Under the pieces are notes generated by a model, which saw only the letters and a list, made by a program, of their open reading frames with translations, was not told the origin of the DNA and searched no databases. This document shows, piece by piece, positions 20,504-31,818 of a stretch of DNA of 64,000 nucleotides; the first letter of the stretch is position 1; each line of letters starts with the position of its first letter. This stretch comes from Benincasa hispida (lineage: Eukaryota > Streptophyta > Magnoliopsida > Cucurbitales > Cucurbitaceae): NCBI RefSeq assembly GCF_009727055.1, contig NC_052359.1:14390515-14454514 (forward strand). The letters run 5' to 3'. The translations under genes and the position numbers were made by a program.

Positions 20504-22640
20504 ATGGATAGCAATAGTGGACATCTTAGCCAAACTAGTCCTAGTTCTAGCTCTAGTCCTACTCTTCCTCATGTCGTTGCTAACACAATTGAAATTGGGA
20601 ATTCAAGTAAACCACCACTACCTACTAAGAAGAGGCCTAGATCTACTAAGACAACCTCCACTGTATGAGATAACTTCATAAAGTTGGAAAAAAATAGTAC
20701 TAGGTGCATGTGCAATTATTGTGGTAAATAGTATTGTTGTGATACTACTTCTTGTGGCACTAGCACATTATGGAAATACTTAAAAAATCAGTGTAAGAAG
20801 TATCCATATAAGGAGAAAGAAAAATAACAAACTATTTTGACTCTTAATAACAAACTATTTTGACTCTTCAACCTTCAAATGATGGAAAATGTGGTAGTAA
20901 TTTTGTGACTACATTTTTTTAGTCAACAAGTATGTAGAGAAGCTTGTGCTAAGATATTAATTGTTGATGAATTGCCATTCAAATATAGAGAATGAGGGTT
21001 TGACATTTTTGCAGTGTGTCTTGTTCTAAGTTTGACCCTGCTTCAAGAGTAACAATTGCTAGAGACATCTATAACTTTATCTTGAGGAAAAAAAGAAGTT
21101 GAAATAATTTTTAGTTAGCAATTCTCAAAGGGTATGTCTTACAACTAACAAATGGACTTTATTGCAAAATGTTAACTACATGGTACTCATTGCACACTTC
21201 ATTGATTCATAATGGATTTTGCATAAAAAAAAATTTGAACTTTTGTCAAGTTACTAACCATAAGGGTGAGACAATTGACAAGGTCATTGAGTTTTGTTTG
21301 TTGGAATAGGGGGTTGATAAAGTATTTTCCATAACTGTTGATAATGCAAGTTCAAACGATGGTGCTATTTCATATGTTAAGAAAAGACTTAGAACTTGGA
21401 AAACCTTAGTCTTGGAAGGTGAATCGTTACACATGAGATGTCTCACATAATTAACTTGATTGTGAATGATGGATTGAAAGAAATGCTTGGTTCCATCGCT
21501 AGTGTTCATAATGTTGTAAGGTATGTAAGATCCTCTCCTAAGAGATTGACAAAGTTTAAAGCTTGTGTGGAGCAAGAGAAAATAGAATGCAAAGCTCTTG
21601 TTTGTTTGGACGTGGCAACAAGATGGAATTCTACTTATCTTATGCTTGAGCATGCACTCAAATTTGATAAAGCTTTTCAAATATTAGAGGAAGAAGAGCT
21701 AGATTATCAGGACTATTTTGCTGAAGATGATCATGGAAAGAAGAGGGTAGGGCCACCGAGTAATTCTGATTGAAAAAATGTTAAAAGTGTTTGTCATGTT
21801 TTTGAAAAAATTTATGACTGCAAATTTTTACTTTCATGAGATGTGAGGTATTAATGAGCTTTGAACTCGTTGGAGCAAAGAACATAACTCTATTTTGCAT
21901 ACTATGGTTGTAAATATGGAGGTAAAGTATGACAAATATTGGGTTTCATTTGAAAAGATAAATAAGCGTGTATTTCTAACTGGTGCTTGACCATCGTTAC
22001 AAATTGGATTATGATGCTTTTTCTTTAAAAGTGTTTATGATGCTATGATTAAAGCTCTTGCTGATGGGATTGAAGCTTATTTGATGCATTTGTATAATTT
22101 TTACAAATCACAAGTTGATGGCTTTGGTGATGATTTGAGTGTCCAAATTTGTGTTTATGAACAAGTTGAATCAAGTGATAGTTCAAGACTATTGAGTTCA
22201 GGAATTATTTTTGAAACTGAACCGAGTGGTCTTGTATTATTATGATACAAAAGAAGAAAACAAGAAAAGCATACTTTAGAATTGAGAAGTGATGTGGATC
22301 GATATTTGTCTGACCCTTGTGAAGAGCTAAGTGACATTTTGATGTTCTGGGTTAGGGGAAACTAAATGGCTACAAATACCGAATTTTATCCAAAATTGTT
22401 CAAGATGTTTTTGTCGTTCCTATGTCAACTGTGGCTTCTGAATTAGTATTTAGTATAGGAGGGAGGATTTTGATTCTTTTAGAAGTTCATTATCACCTAA
22501 AATAGTGGAAGCTTTAATTTGTACACAAAATTGGATCTATGGTAAAATATCCTTATTAGATCTTCCTCCACAGCTTGAAGAAATGGAGATTTGTGAAAAA
22601 ACTGAGAGTGGTAAGTGGTGCCTCTAACTTAATTGTTATT
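20504..22640 (+). pseudogene. hAT transposase, outer copy (degenerate)
   Basis: The gene starts MDSNSGHLSQTSPSSSSSPT after a likely acceptor TTTTTGTAG. A BED-type zinc finger follows (DNFIKLEKNSTRCMCNYCGK, then TLWKYLKNQCKKYP), with a stop replacing the usual Trp before DNF. Central parts include DNASSNDGAISYVKK-like sequence near 21350, IINLIVNDGLKEM (21438-21773), TRWNSTYLMLEHAL, and later KALADGIEAYLMHLYNF. The C-terminal dimerisation domain is readable across frames near 22380-22600: PMSTVASEL, GGRILDS, LICTQNWI. Many stops and frameshifts exclude function. The last exon is displaced to 28304 by the inner hAT element. Confidence 0.9.
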
Positions 22641-23056
22641 CATTTTTTGAAATTTACTATGCATTTTTATATGACATAAATACCTTTATATTGTTTTTTT
22701 TCTAGATAATATACAGCCCTCTAGAGGTGTACACAAAGTCACCAAAAATCGATCCGATCAATCGAAACCGACCATTTTGAGGGTGTTCGACCGAAATTTT
22801 AATGTAGTCGATCGGTTGTCGGTTTCTTGTAGTAATTTTTCATCAGTCGGTCGGTCGATTTCGTAAAATCTAACAAAGCTGACCAATCGACCGACATATA
22901 GCTTTAAATTCTGCTTTATTATCATTATTATTAAAAACAACCCATCCCCTTTTCGCAAACCCAACCCAAAAGAAACCCTTAATTTTTCCACTTACATATA
23001 AAGGAAAATAGACCCTAACTTTTCATTTCTTCTCCTTCAATCTCCATTTTAATTTC

Positions 23057-24991
23057 TGTTGGGTTTTATGTCCTAAAACTCGTGGTTTGTAAATAGTAGA
23101 ACTTATTCTAAAAATTCAATAAAGTTGTTATTGAATATATTGTTTTTTAGAAATCCAATAAACCAAAGTCCCTTGACTATTACATGAGTACTTGAACTTT
23201 ATGTGGAGACATACAAGTGGATCAGGTTCGAGTAAATAGTCAAAATGATCTATAGTATATGAATAAGGCTGGGTACCTTATTCTGGTAACACTATTGGAT
23301 GCGGCCTACTCTGTAGTTGTTACAAAGAGTTGTAAAATGCTATAAATGAAGTGATCCTAATTCGTTCATGTTGAGACATGAGGAGTGGGGGTGTCCTGTG
23401 CAAATGAGTTTTGTGCAAGATCGAACCACGAAACCAGTCACTTTTACTTTATAAGGCTGTTTACTATTTAAGACTGACTATTTCAAAGTGATGACCTAGG
23501 TAACTTGACCTTAATCCTGAGCTAACTATGAACTCCTGTTTGTTCGGGATTATCCTTTGATCTGCAAACGGTAAGAGTAGACCAACTGCGTCTGCTCAAT
23601 AAGCTTACCATTTTGGGGATAAGACCGGATGAATAGCTAGGAACATAGGGTGTAAGAGGGAATTCACTCCTACCCGATTCAAGGTTAGTAGAGAGGTTGA
23701 TCCCTTTAAGTGCTGATTCTGGGTCTTGAACAAGAGATCTCACCCTCTCATTAGCTCGAGAGGGATTCGATTTGTTGATTGGATCACAAATCAAGTGTTT
23801 AGGGGATCAGTGGAACTTAAGGAACAAGAGGTAATTTCAGGGGTAAAACAGAGATTTGACCTAGCCGTTAGTACGAGCAACCTGTGAAGGGTTAACTTAC
23901 TAATCATGGTTATATCGAGTGAACATAATATATCTACAGTTAAGGAAGTTCAGCTATGGGCTTTAGTGGAATCACCCATTAGTTAACGAATGGGGGTTAG
24001 ATTGGTTTAATGAGTTTAGCCGATTAATCTCAGATCGTTGGAGCCCATGATCTGTAGGTCCGCGAGGNCCATTAGTTAACGAATGGGGGTTAGATTGGTT
24101 TAATGAGTTTAGCCGATTAATCTCAGATCGTTGGAGCCCATGATCTGTAGGTCCGCGAGGTCCCCCTACTAGCTCGTAAATGGATTAGCTCTAGAATAGC
24201 GTGATAAGTTAATTTGAAGTGTTCAAATTAGAATTAAATGAAATTGGAAAAATAATATTTAAATATGATTTAAATATCTAAAGATGAAATTGTGTAAAAA
24301 TTAATTTAATATTTGATATTAAATTAATTGTAATTATTTAAATTGTTTAAATAATTATTTATTAATTTTATTAAAGAAAATTAATTTATAAAATTAATTT
24401 TGTAAAATTAATAATATTTTCAGTTTTATTAAATAAAATTGATTTACAAAATCAATTTTGATAAAATTGAAAAAGAAAAGAAAAATACAAAGTTGGAAAA
24501 ATGGGATTTTCTATTGTCTTCTTCCTACTAGCTCACAAACAACCCACTTTAACTTTTCATTAACTCCAAGCATGAGCTGCATGTCATGTAGCAAATCTTT
24601 TTGCATGAACGTATGCAATATATTGAAGAGATTTGAGTGTTTTGAAGGTAAGGTAACCGAACAAATTTTTTAGAAAAATTCGTGAGAGAAGAAGTTGTTC
24701 TTCTTTAGGTTGCTATTGTGAGTTTCTCCAAATTCCCTTAATTCCAGCTTATTTTGAGTCCCACTACTCATTCTTGCATACCAAGAGGATAGTAAGGAAG
24801 ATCTTGGAGTGGTCTACTACAAGATTCAGTGGAGATTTACAGCTGGTTCAAAGCTTAGAGAAAGTTATTCAAAGGTATGTCATGAAACCCATTTATTTCT
24901 GTTGAAGCATGTTTTCTTTTCTGCCAAAATTAATGAATTAGAGTGCTTATGGATCCTGGTTTCTTCCGTTGTGCATTGGTACCTTCCAACA
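23057..24991 (+). mobile_element. Solo long LTR, copy 4 (plus), within the inner hAT
   Basis: The LTR begins TGTTGGGTTTTATG and ends CTTCCAACA, with the perfect 5-bp duplication ATTTC on both sides (23052-23056 and 24992-24996). Its length is 1935 bp, but an exact 93-bp tandem duplication joined by an N at 24068 accounts for the excess; without it the LTR is 1842 bp, like copy 2. It shares CAATAAGCTTACCATTTTGG and related landmarks with other copies. No internal coding sequence is present. Confidence 0.92.
23976..24160. repeat. Exact 93-bp tandem duplication with N (assembly join)
   Basis: Bases 23976-24067 are repeated at 24069-24160 without a difference that I can see, with N at 24068 at the position of the last unit base. 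It is most simply an overlap that the assembler failed to merge. Confidence 0.85.
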
Positions 24992-25322
24992 ATTTCTTCA
25001 TTTCAGTGTTTCACAACCAACCGACAACCACCACCCTTGAAGTTTGTGTGACTGCTTCCGACGTTCGTGCTTCTAGTTCCAACGTTTATGCTTCCACTGT
25101 CCACTGTCGAGTGTCCGAACTATTTTTAACAGTGTGCTTCCAGTGTTCTGCGACCACCAACAGTGTTTGTTTGCAACTTTAAGCTGGATTCTTTCAAAGA
25201 GCACGTTTCATTTCATTCTCTCTAGTCTCTATTTTGGAGCTTACTATTTTAGTTTTAATGTTGCAATTTTAATGTTGTATTTTTCTAAGAAAATCTGAAA
25301 ATGTTTATTTTATAGGGTAGAT

Positions 25323-27540
25323 ATGGATACACCAGAAAATTCAGCAACAGTTCAGGATCAGGATCTAATAGAGGTTTCAGACACAATCAAAGCAACAACA
25401 AGCAGTCCAATAAAGAAGCATAAGAATACTAAAACCTCTATTGTCTAGGACCATTTTGAGAAAATTAATGATTGTAATCCTAATGACCCTTACGCTAAAT
25501 GTAAATATTGTGGGATAAAGTATGTTTGTCATTCTAAACGAAATGAGACTGGAACCTTAAAAAACCATTTATCAAGTTGTAAGAAATATACATATCAGAG
25601 AAAGAGAGAACTGGGACAAGCACAATTGGTATTCAAACCCAAAGAAGCTATTGGTGAGTTTGATTCGAAACTTTTTTGTGAATTCTTTAGTTTGGAGAGT
25701 TGTCAGAAAGCCCTTGCTGAGATGGTGATTTTAGATGAATTGCCTTTTAGGTTTGTGGAGGGCATTGGTTTTCAAAGATTCATAAACAAATCGATTGCAT
25801 TGTATGAGCCTAAGTTTCTTATTCCATCACGAGTAACCATGGCTAGGGATCTACTTAAGATTTATGTTAGTGAGAAAAAATGGTTGAAAGAGACATGTTT
25901 AAGATACAACAATATAGGGTTTCTCTCATTACTGAATGTTGGACTTCTGGACAAAACATGAATTATATTATGTTAATTGTCCATTTCATTGATTCTAAGT
26001 GGAATTTACATAAGAGGATTCTTAGTTTTACTACCATTGAAAATCATAGAGGTGAAACCATAGGTAGGACCATTGAAAATAATTTCAAGAGTTGGGGTAT
26101 TGATAAAGTTATGACGTTGACTGTTGAAAATGCAAGCTCAAATGATACAGTTGTGGCTTATCTTGTTTAGAGATTTAGTAGTGGGTTGTTATTGAAAAGT
26201 GAATTTTTACATATTAGATGTTGTGCCCATATACTGAAGCTTATTGTTTGTAATGCATTTAAGGAGCATTATGAGTGCATTAGTAGAATTCGCAATGCCA
26301 TTAGATTTGTAAGGTCTTCTTCTGCACGAGGTATAAAATTTAAGAAGTGTATTGAAATTGAAAAGATTGAAAGAGTTTAGTATGCCTTGACATTAGCATT
26401 AAATGGAACTCTGCGTGTATGATGCTTGATACCGCTATTAAATTTGAAAAAACATTTGATAGATTGGAGGATGACGAACCCACTTTTGCAAGTGAATGCC
26501 AGCCTACCAAAGATGATTGAGAGAATGCTCGGATGTTGGTTAGGTTTTCGGAAGTGTTTTACAATGTCACTTTAAAAATTTTAGGCTTTTTGTATAGTAC
26601 TTCCGATGTGATTTTCCACCAAATTAGCACCATTCATGATTGCATATAAGAAAATTTTATGGATAATAAAAATCCAATTCTTGTGAATGTGACTAAGAGC
26701 ATGGAGGCTAAGTTTGATAAATATTGGGGAAATAATGAGAACACTAATTTGCTATTGTATGTTGCTTTTGTGTTATATTTGCGATCAAAGTTGAGGTTTT
26801 TATCATATTGTTTCAACAAGTTGTTACTGAAGCTAAAAATATGACAAATAAAGTGGAGGATGTTTTGAGAAGGCTCTTTAATGCATATAGTTCGTCTTCT
26901 TTTTGTGGGGATAAGAATGATAGTGTGTTTGCTAATATGGCTAGGGATAGGGTTCCGATTCAAACAATGGGTATAGAGGAAAAGTATGGATTTTCTTCAA
27001 GATTCTCAAGTGTAGATGCAACCCAATTTGATAAGGCAAATGAACTTGATGTGTATTTGCTTGAAACTCTTGTTAAGAATGAACCAGCCTTTGACATACT
27101 TAATTGGTGGAAGCATAATAGTCATCGGTTTGAGATTCTTAGTGCATTAAATAAAGATATATTGTCAATCCCAGTATCGACGGTTGCATCTGAGTCCACT
27201 TTTAGTATTGGAGGACGTATAGTTGACTCATCACGTTTTTCATTGGCTCTTAGAACAGTCGAGGCCCTTATATGTACTATGGTTCAGTTCTAAATAGATA
27301 GATATTGATCTTTACAAACAATGCGAGGAAGACTGAACGGTTGAAAAAGGTATTGTATTGGTTTTACTTTTTTTTTTTTTAACAATTATTAAGATAAGAA
27401 TTAAGAAATCATAAACAATATTGACTTATTATTATTATTTTTATATATTTGCTAATTTTGTAGGATTCAGAATGATCATGGATGAAGAAAAAGACATTGA
27501 AGACTTTGAAGACTTTTCGACTTTGACTTCTTAGATTGAA
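25323..27540 (+). pseudogene. hAT transposase, inner copy (degenerate)
   Basis: Starting MDTPENSATVQDQDLIEVSD after an acceptor TTTATAG, the protein has a BED zinc finger (DHFEKINDC, AKCKYCGIKY, TLKNHLSSC) with a stop in place of the Trp before DHF. Then come LDELPFRFVEGIGFQRF, a frameshift, ITECWTSGQNMNYIMLIVHF, ENASSNDTVVAYLV, LHIRCCAHILKLIV, SIRFVRSS-like sequence, and a long C-terminal frame at 26808-27293 with the hAT dimerisation motif NEPAFDILNWWKHNSHRFEI, VSTVASESTFSIGGRIVD, and LRTVEALIC. A short last exon near 27465 is possible. At least four stops or frameshifts are present. It is better preserved than the outer copy, in keeping with a younger insertion. Confidence 0.92.
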
Positions 27541-28303
27541 TTTTAATTTGGACTTGTTATATATTTTTCCTTTTTAGTTTGGACTTGTTATGTATTTCCT
27601 TTTTTTCATTTGGACTTATGTTATGTGGTGTCATAGTGTGTATTTCTTATGTTATTTTGGACTTATGTTATGTAATATCTAATATGTAGTATGTAATATG
27701 TATTTCCTATCTTGTTTGATGGCTAGATGTTATGTCTTTCAAAATTTGACTTATGCAATATGTATGAGAAAAAGAAATTGAGAACATGACTTAATATGTA
27801 TTTGTATAAGTCTATGAATTATTTTGTACTTATGTAATATGTAATATGTATGATACTTTTTCAATGTTTTTGTTTAAAGCACTAATTTTAAAATAACTTC
27901 CAATGGCACTTGGCAACCCTAGATTAGATGTACAGCCCTAGTTGTGATCCACATCTAACAAAATAAGGAAGATTGGGTCCAAATTTGAAGTTCCTAATCA
28001 AATGACCAACACCAAGTATGCTTGTCAATTTTCAACAAATTTTGAACAGAACGAAGTCATTATAATTTGGGTTGGAGGGGAGGAAGGAGGAGGAGGAGGG
28101 GAAAAAGAAAGGAAGGAAAAAAAGAAGAAGAGGGAGGGAAAAAAACCCGACCAAACCAACTGACCAACCCGACCGGTCGTCGGCCAGTTTTCAAAGCAAA
28201 ATTCCTACAATTTGGTTCTAGAAACATACAAACAGATTGGTCAATTTTTGGTACCAATTTCCTCTAAAAATCGATATCGACCGATGTACAACCCTACAGC
28301 CCT

Positions 28304-28964
28304 TCATCACAACACAAAAATGAAATTCAGTGGGTTGACAATTTTTATGGTAAGTTGAATACTTATATGATATTTTTTTTATTTTTTATTGCTGATTTAT
28401 TTTATTTAAACTAACTTGTAATATTTTTAAATTTTCAGGACTAAGCTGAATCCTCGGGATGCTAATAATTGTAGATTTAGAGGTTTGGTTCATAGTTTAG
28501 TCATTGACTATCTATGTAGTTCTATAGGATTAAGAACTTATGTGGTTATGTATTGTATTCTATTAATGTTGTACTTTATGTTTGTAGCTAACTATGGATT
28601 CAAGATATGTGGTTTCACATATATGGATATATTGTACTTTATGTTTTAGAAGTTTGATTCACGAATATTTTTGTGACTGTGGATTGTGGATATGCCAATT
28701 AATGTTTAAAGACTATTTTAGTTTATATTTATCTTGGAGGTTTTTATAATGATTGGGTTGTTGTAAGATTTCTTGATCTACCAAAAATAGGGGAAAGAAA
28801 ACACACAACTCGATAACTCAACCCAACCTAGGGCTAGGTTGGGTTGGGTACCCTATTTGACTTACTTGGGTAGTCAATCCAATCAATCTGAATTTTTAGA
28901 TTGGTCCAAAAAATCCCCTCAATCCGGTTGAATTCAACCAATGTACAACCCTAGCCATTAACAT
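28304..28964 (+). mobile_element. 3' end of the outer hAT element
   Basis: To the right of the inner hAT, TCATCACAACAC continues the outer transposase exon that was cut at 22712 (GATAATATACAGCCCT). A donor-like GGTAAGT near 28349 and an acceptor TTTTCAG near 28439 suggest one more intron. The outer right end is the AATGTACAACCCTAG region at about 28950-28964, like the right end of the inner element. A perfect 11-bp inverted repeat with a 4-base loop lies at 28820-28845. The left end of the outer element was not found. Confidence 0.65.
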
Positions 28965-29176
28965 TAACAGTGGAAAAACAAAGTTGCTTTTCTATTTAAT
29001 GAAATGTTCATTGTAACATAGCCCTTATTTTCAGGGAAACCCCTTTCTTCCAATTTCATTTCGGCCCCGCCTCTATACTATTATTCCATTGCCCCGTCAC
29101 TCCTCCCTCTCTCTTCCGTCCATACCCACTCGCCGACGACAACTACTGGCGGCCGGCAAAACGCGATTCCAGCGGC

Positions 29177-29514
29177 TTGATGACCGTTTCCGATGAACGG
29201 CGGCAGAAAATTGCATGCCTCTGGGTTGTTTACATTCGTCTTCCCTGGTCCTCGCCAGTTTCGCTTTCTCAGTCACTCAACCAATTCTGCGACTTTCTCT
29301 CTGCCTCTTTTGCTTTCAACCTCTTTCCTTCGCTACCCTTCCATTGTTTGCATTCGATTTCTCTCTCTCTTGTTTTCAGAAATTTCGCTGACCTGGTATG
29401 TGAATTGAATTCTTCTTGATTAATTACTAATCTTTCTGTTCTGTTTTCTTCATGGATCAGAAAGCTGTATAATTTTCTTGTGTACTGAACAGCTCGTTGT
29501 ACCCTTAACTTCAG
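29177..29514 (+). promoter_or_regulatory. Maturase 5' leader with probable intron and upstream ATG
   Basis: A donor-like CTG then GTATGT at 29396 and an acceptor-like ACTTCAG at 29514 define a 119-bp intron that ends exactly before the maturase ATG at 29515. An upstream ATG at 29177 opens a frame that stops at 29417 if the intron stays, but if the intron is removed it runs 73 codons and joins the maturase frame without a break. A second ATG at 29193 would not join in frame. Which ATG is used cannot be settled from sequence alone; the leader upstream is pyrimidine-rich. Confidence 0.6.
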
Positions 29515-31818
29515 ATGTTCATCCACTTTAGAAAAGTAGTGACTCCATTGAAACCCAAGCTCTCAAATTCCCTCACCAAGCTTTACTCCCATCTGCCATT
29601 GAAATTGAAGCATTCGCCTCTGCTCAACCTTCCGTCTCAACATTCTCCAGAAACCCTCACAAGGTCCCAACTCAAGGCTCTAGTTCTCAGCCGTTTCTCC
29701 CAGGGCAAGTTCTTCGACCTTTTTCAAAATGTTGTTGCCTCTCCTTCTGTTCTTCTCACTGCCTCCCAAAACCTCATCACTTCGCCACTCAGTAATGCCC
29801 CCGATTCCTTACCCCTTTTCGATTTGGTCTCCAATTGCTTTTCGGTCGAGGTCATGGCTCGGGAGCTCTCCGAAAATCGTTTCGATGTTGGAGCTTGCTG
29901 TGTTCGGATGGTATCATTGGAAGGGAAAGGTGAGTCTCTTGTCTTACCGAATTTGAAATTGAAGGTCTTAATCGAGGCGATTAGGATGGTGTTTGAAATT
30001 GTTTATGATGAACGATTTGTAACGTTCTCTTATGGTGGGCGTGTCGGTATGGGGCGACACACTGCGATTAGATACCTGAAAAACTCGGTGCAAAACCCTA
30101 GCTGGTGGTTTACAGTTGCATTTCGTCACAAAAAGTTTGAATCTGTACATGTAGATACGTTGTGCTTATTGATGGAAGAGAAAATTAAGGATGATATTTT
30201 GATTAATATGTTAAGGAAACTGTTTGAATTGGAAGCAATTCAAATTGAATTAGGTGCTTGTTATTTAGGAAGGGGTTTACCTCAGGAAAGTAGTTTGTGT
30301 TCTATCTTGTTTAATATATACTTCAATGGCTTTGATAAAGAAATTCAACAAATACGTCTCCAAAAAAATGAAGAAAATCCTAAGTTCAGTCTGGACGAGA
30401 TTGTTTCTTTTCATAATCCGGTGAAAATATATGCTGTTAGATATCTTGATGAGATATTAGTTATAACGTCAGGATCGAAGATGCTAACAATGGAGTTGAA
30501 AAGTCAAGTGCTAAAGTATTTAGAAGGGAATTTAGAATTAGAAGTGGATCGAATGAATACTGCAATTCATAGTGCTGTCTCAGAGAAAATTAGTTTCTTA
30601 GGAATGGAACTACAGGCAGTAGCACCTTCAGTTCTGCATCCACCGATGTCAGAGAAGGCAATTAGGGCAAGGAAGAAGTACCTTAGACAGAAGGAAGTTA
30701 GAGCAATAGAATTGAGAAATGCCCGTGAGAGAAACAGGAAAAAATTGGGATTAAAGATATTGAGTCACGTGTTCAAGAAATTGAAGCAAACTAGTGGGTT
30801 TAAATCTGAATTCCGAATCGAGAAGGAAGTTAGAGATATCTTCAGAAAGTGGGCCAATGAAGTGGTGCAAGATTTCTTTCAGTCCTTTGAAGATCATGCG
30901 GAGTGGCACCGTGAGCTGTCAGCAGGTGATTTCCTCTCTTTAAAACACATAAGAAATCAATTGCCAGAAGATCTAGTGAATGCTTATGATAGGTTTCAAG
31001 ATCAGATAGACAAGCACTTGAATCCTGTAAAGGTTAAAAAGGAAAAGGCTCGGGAGGATGAAGAGAAAAGAGTGGAGGAAGAAGAACTATATGCTAAAAG
31101 AACAGTTGAGGACTTAACAAGGCTATGCATCAAAGTCGATGCTCCTATAGAGCTTGTTAGGAAGGCAGTCAAGATGGTTGGGTTTACAAATAAAATGGGT
31201 CGTCCTCGGCCAATCAGCTCGCTCATTGCTCTTGAAGACACTGATATTATCAAGTGGTATTCCGGTGTAGGAAGACGGTGGTTAGACTTCTTTAGCTGTT
31301 GTCATAACTATAAGATGGTCAAAACTGTTGTAACTTACCACTTAAGGTTTTCTTGTATTTTGACATTGGCAGAAAAGCATGAATCAACCAAACGGGAAGC
31401 CATGAAACATTACAGTAAGGATTTGAAAGTCTATGATCTGAATGGCAATGAAGAAATGCACTTCCCAACAGAAAGAGAAGTTAAGATGTTGGGAGAAAGA
31501 AATCTTGTAGACCCATACCCTGTGGATGGGGCTTTATCTTTGCTTCTGATTAGGTTAGCCACTGATGAAGCTTCATATCCTTGTATTGCTCATTTTTGCA
31601 ATAGAACAGACTCTGTTTTATATCGTGTCCGATTACTGCAAAGGACTCTGAATGTCAATCCATTGAATGGAGTGGAATGGGTTAAAGGGTTGGGAGTGAT
31701 TCATGAAAGTTTAAATCAGAGATGCCTCCCTCTCTGTGCTGATCACATTAGTGATTTATACATGGGGAAAATCAACCTTCAAGACTTGGACTGCACCTTA
31801 TCATTGGATATGGACTGA
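29515..31818 (+). CDS. Nuclear-encoded group II intron maturase, nMAT3/nMAT4 type, mitochondrial
   Basis: The 767-residue frame is uninterrupted. Members of this family help splice degenerate group II introns in plant mitochondria. Residues 1-45 have many Lys/Arg/Ser and no acidic residue, fitting an organelle-targeting presequence. A reverse-transcriptase-like region covers about 60-400, with FVTFSYGGRVGMGRHTAIRY (168-187), the block GLPQESSLCSILFNIYF (254-270), and YLDE at 310-313 in place of the catalytic YADD, so polymerase activity is unlikely. A basic, coiled linker (about 385-530) precedes maturase domain X (about 540-640: GRPRPISSL, LRFSCILTLAEKHEST). The C-terminus has CIAHFC (690-695) and CLPLCADH (737-744), like the zinc-binding/endonuclease region kept in nMAT3 and nMAT4 but not in nMAT1 or nMAT2. 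I cannot tell nMAT3 from nMAT4 securely. Length fits the family. The ATG at 29515 is chosen for its presequence; an in-frame spliced extension is possible. Confidence 0.93.
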   Translation: MFIHFRKVVTPLKPKLSNSLTKLYSHLPLKLKHSPLLNLPSQHSPETLTRSQLKALVLSRFSQGKFFDLFQNVVASPSVLLTASQNLITSPLSNAPDSLPLFDLVSNCFSVEVMARELSENRFDVGACCVRMVSLEGKGESLVLPNLKLKVLIEAIRMVFEIVYDERFVTFSYGGRVGMGRHTAIRYLKNSVQNPSWWFTVAFRHKKFESVHVDTLCLLMEEKIKDDILINMLRKLFELEAIQIELGACYLGRGLPQESSLCSILFNIYFNGFDKEIQQIRLQKNEENPKFSLDEIVSFHNPVKIYAVRYLDEILVITSGSKMLTMELKSQVLKYLEGNLELEVDRMNTAIHSAVSEKISFLGMELQAVAPSVLHPPMSEKAIRARKKYLRQKEVRAIELRNARERNRKKLGLKILSHVFKKLKQTSGFKSEFRIEKEVRDIFRKWANEVVQDFFQSFEDHAEWHRELSAGDFLSLKHIRNQLPEDLVNAYDRFQDQIDKHLNPVKVKKEKAREDEEKRVEEEELYAKRTVEDLTRLCIKVDAPIELVRKAVKMVGFTNKMGRPRPISSLIALEDTDIIKWYSGVGRRWLDFFSCCHNYKMVKTVVTYHLRFSCILTLAEKHESTKREAMKHYSKDLKVYDLNGNEEMHFPTEREVKMLGERNLVDPYPVDGALSLLLIRLATDEASYPCIAHFCNRTDSVLYRVRLLQRTLNVNPLNGVEWVKGLGVIHESLNQRCLPLCADHISDLYMGKINLQDLDCTLSLDMD

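Larger units (their letters stand above)
22721..28295 (+). mobile_element. hAT transposon, inner element, inserted in the outer hAT
   Basis: The ends form imperfect terminal inverted repeats: AGAGGTGTACAC near 22723 and the complement of GATGTACAACCCT ending at 28295. Both ends are followed inward by CGACC/GGTCG-rich subterminal sequence. The 8-bp duplication ACAGCCCT flanks it (22713-22720 and 28296-28303), the length expected for hAT. It carries its own transposase (25323-27540) and a long LTR (23057-24991). The exact first base is uncertain by two positions. Confidence 0.85.

Noticed and set aside
28060..28267. Arg/Glu/Gly-rich frame and its antisense partner
   Set aside because: Purine-rich subterminal sequence of the inner hAT element.
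29193..29408. 71-codon frame resembling a targeting peptide before the maturase
   Set aside because: The proposed splice would put it out of frame with the maturase, unlike the frame from 29177.
29269..29526. Minus-strand 85-codon frame over the maturase leader
   Set aside because: No family similarity, and it overlaps the leader and start of a well-supported plus-strand gene.
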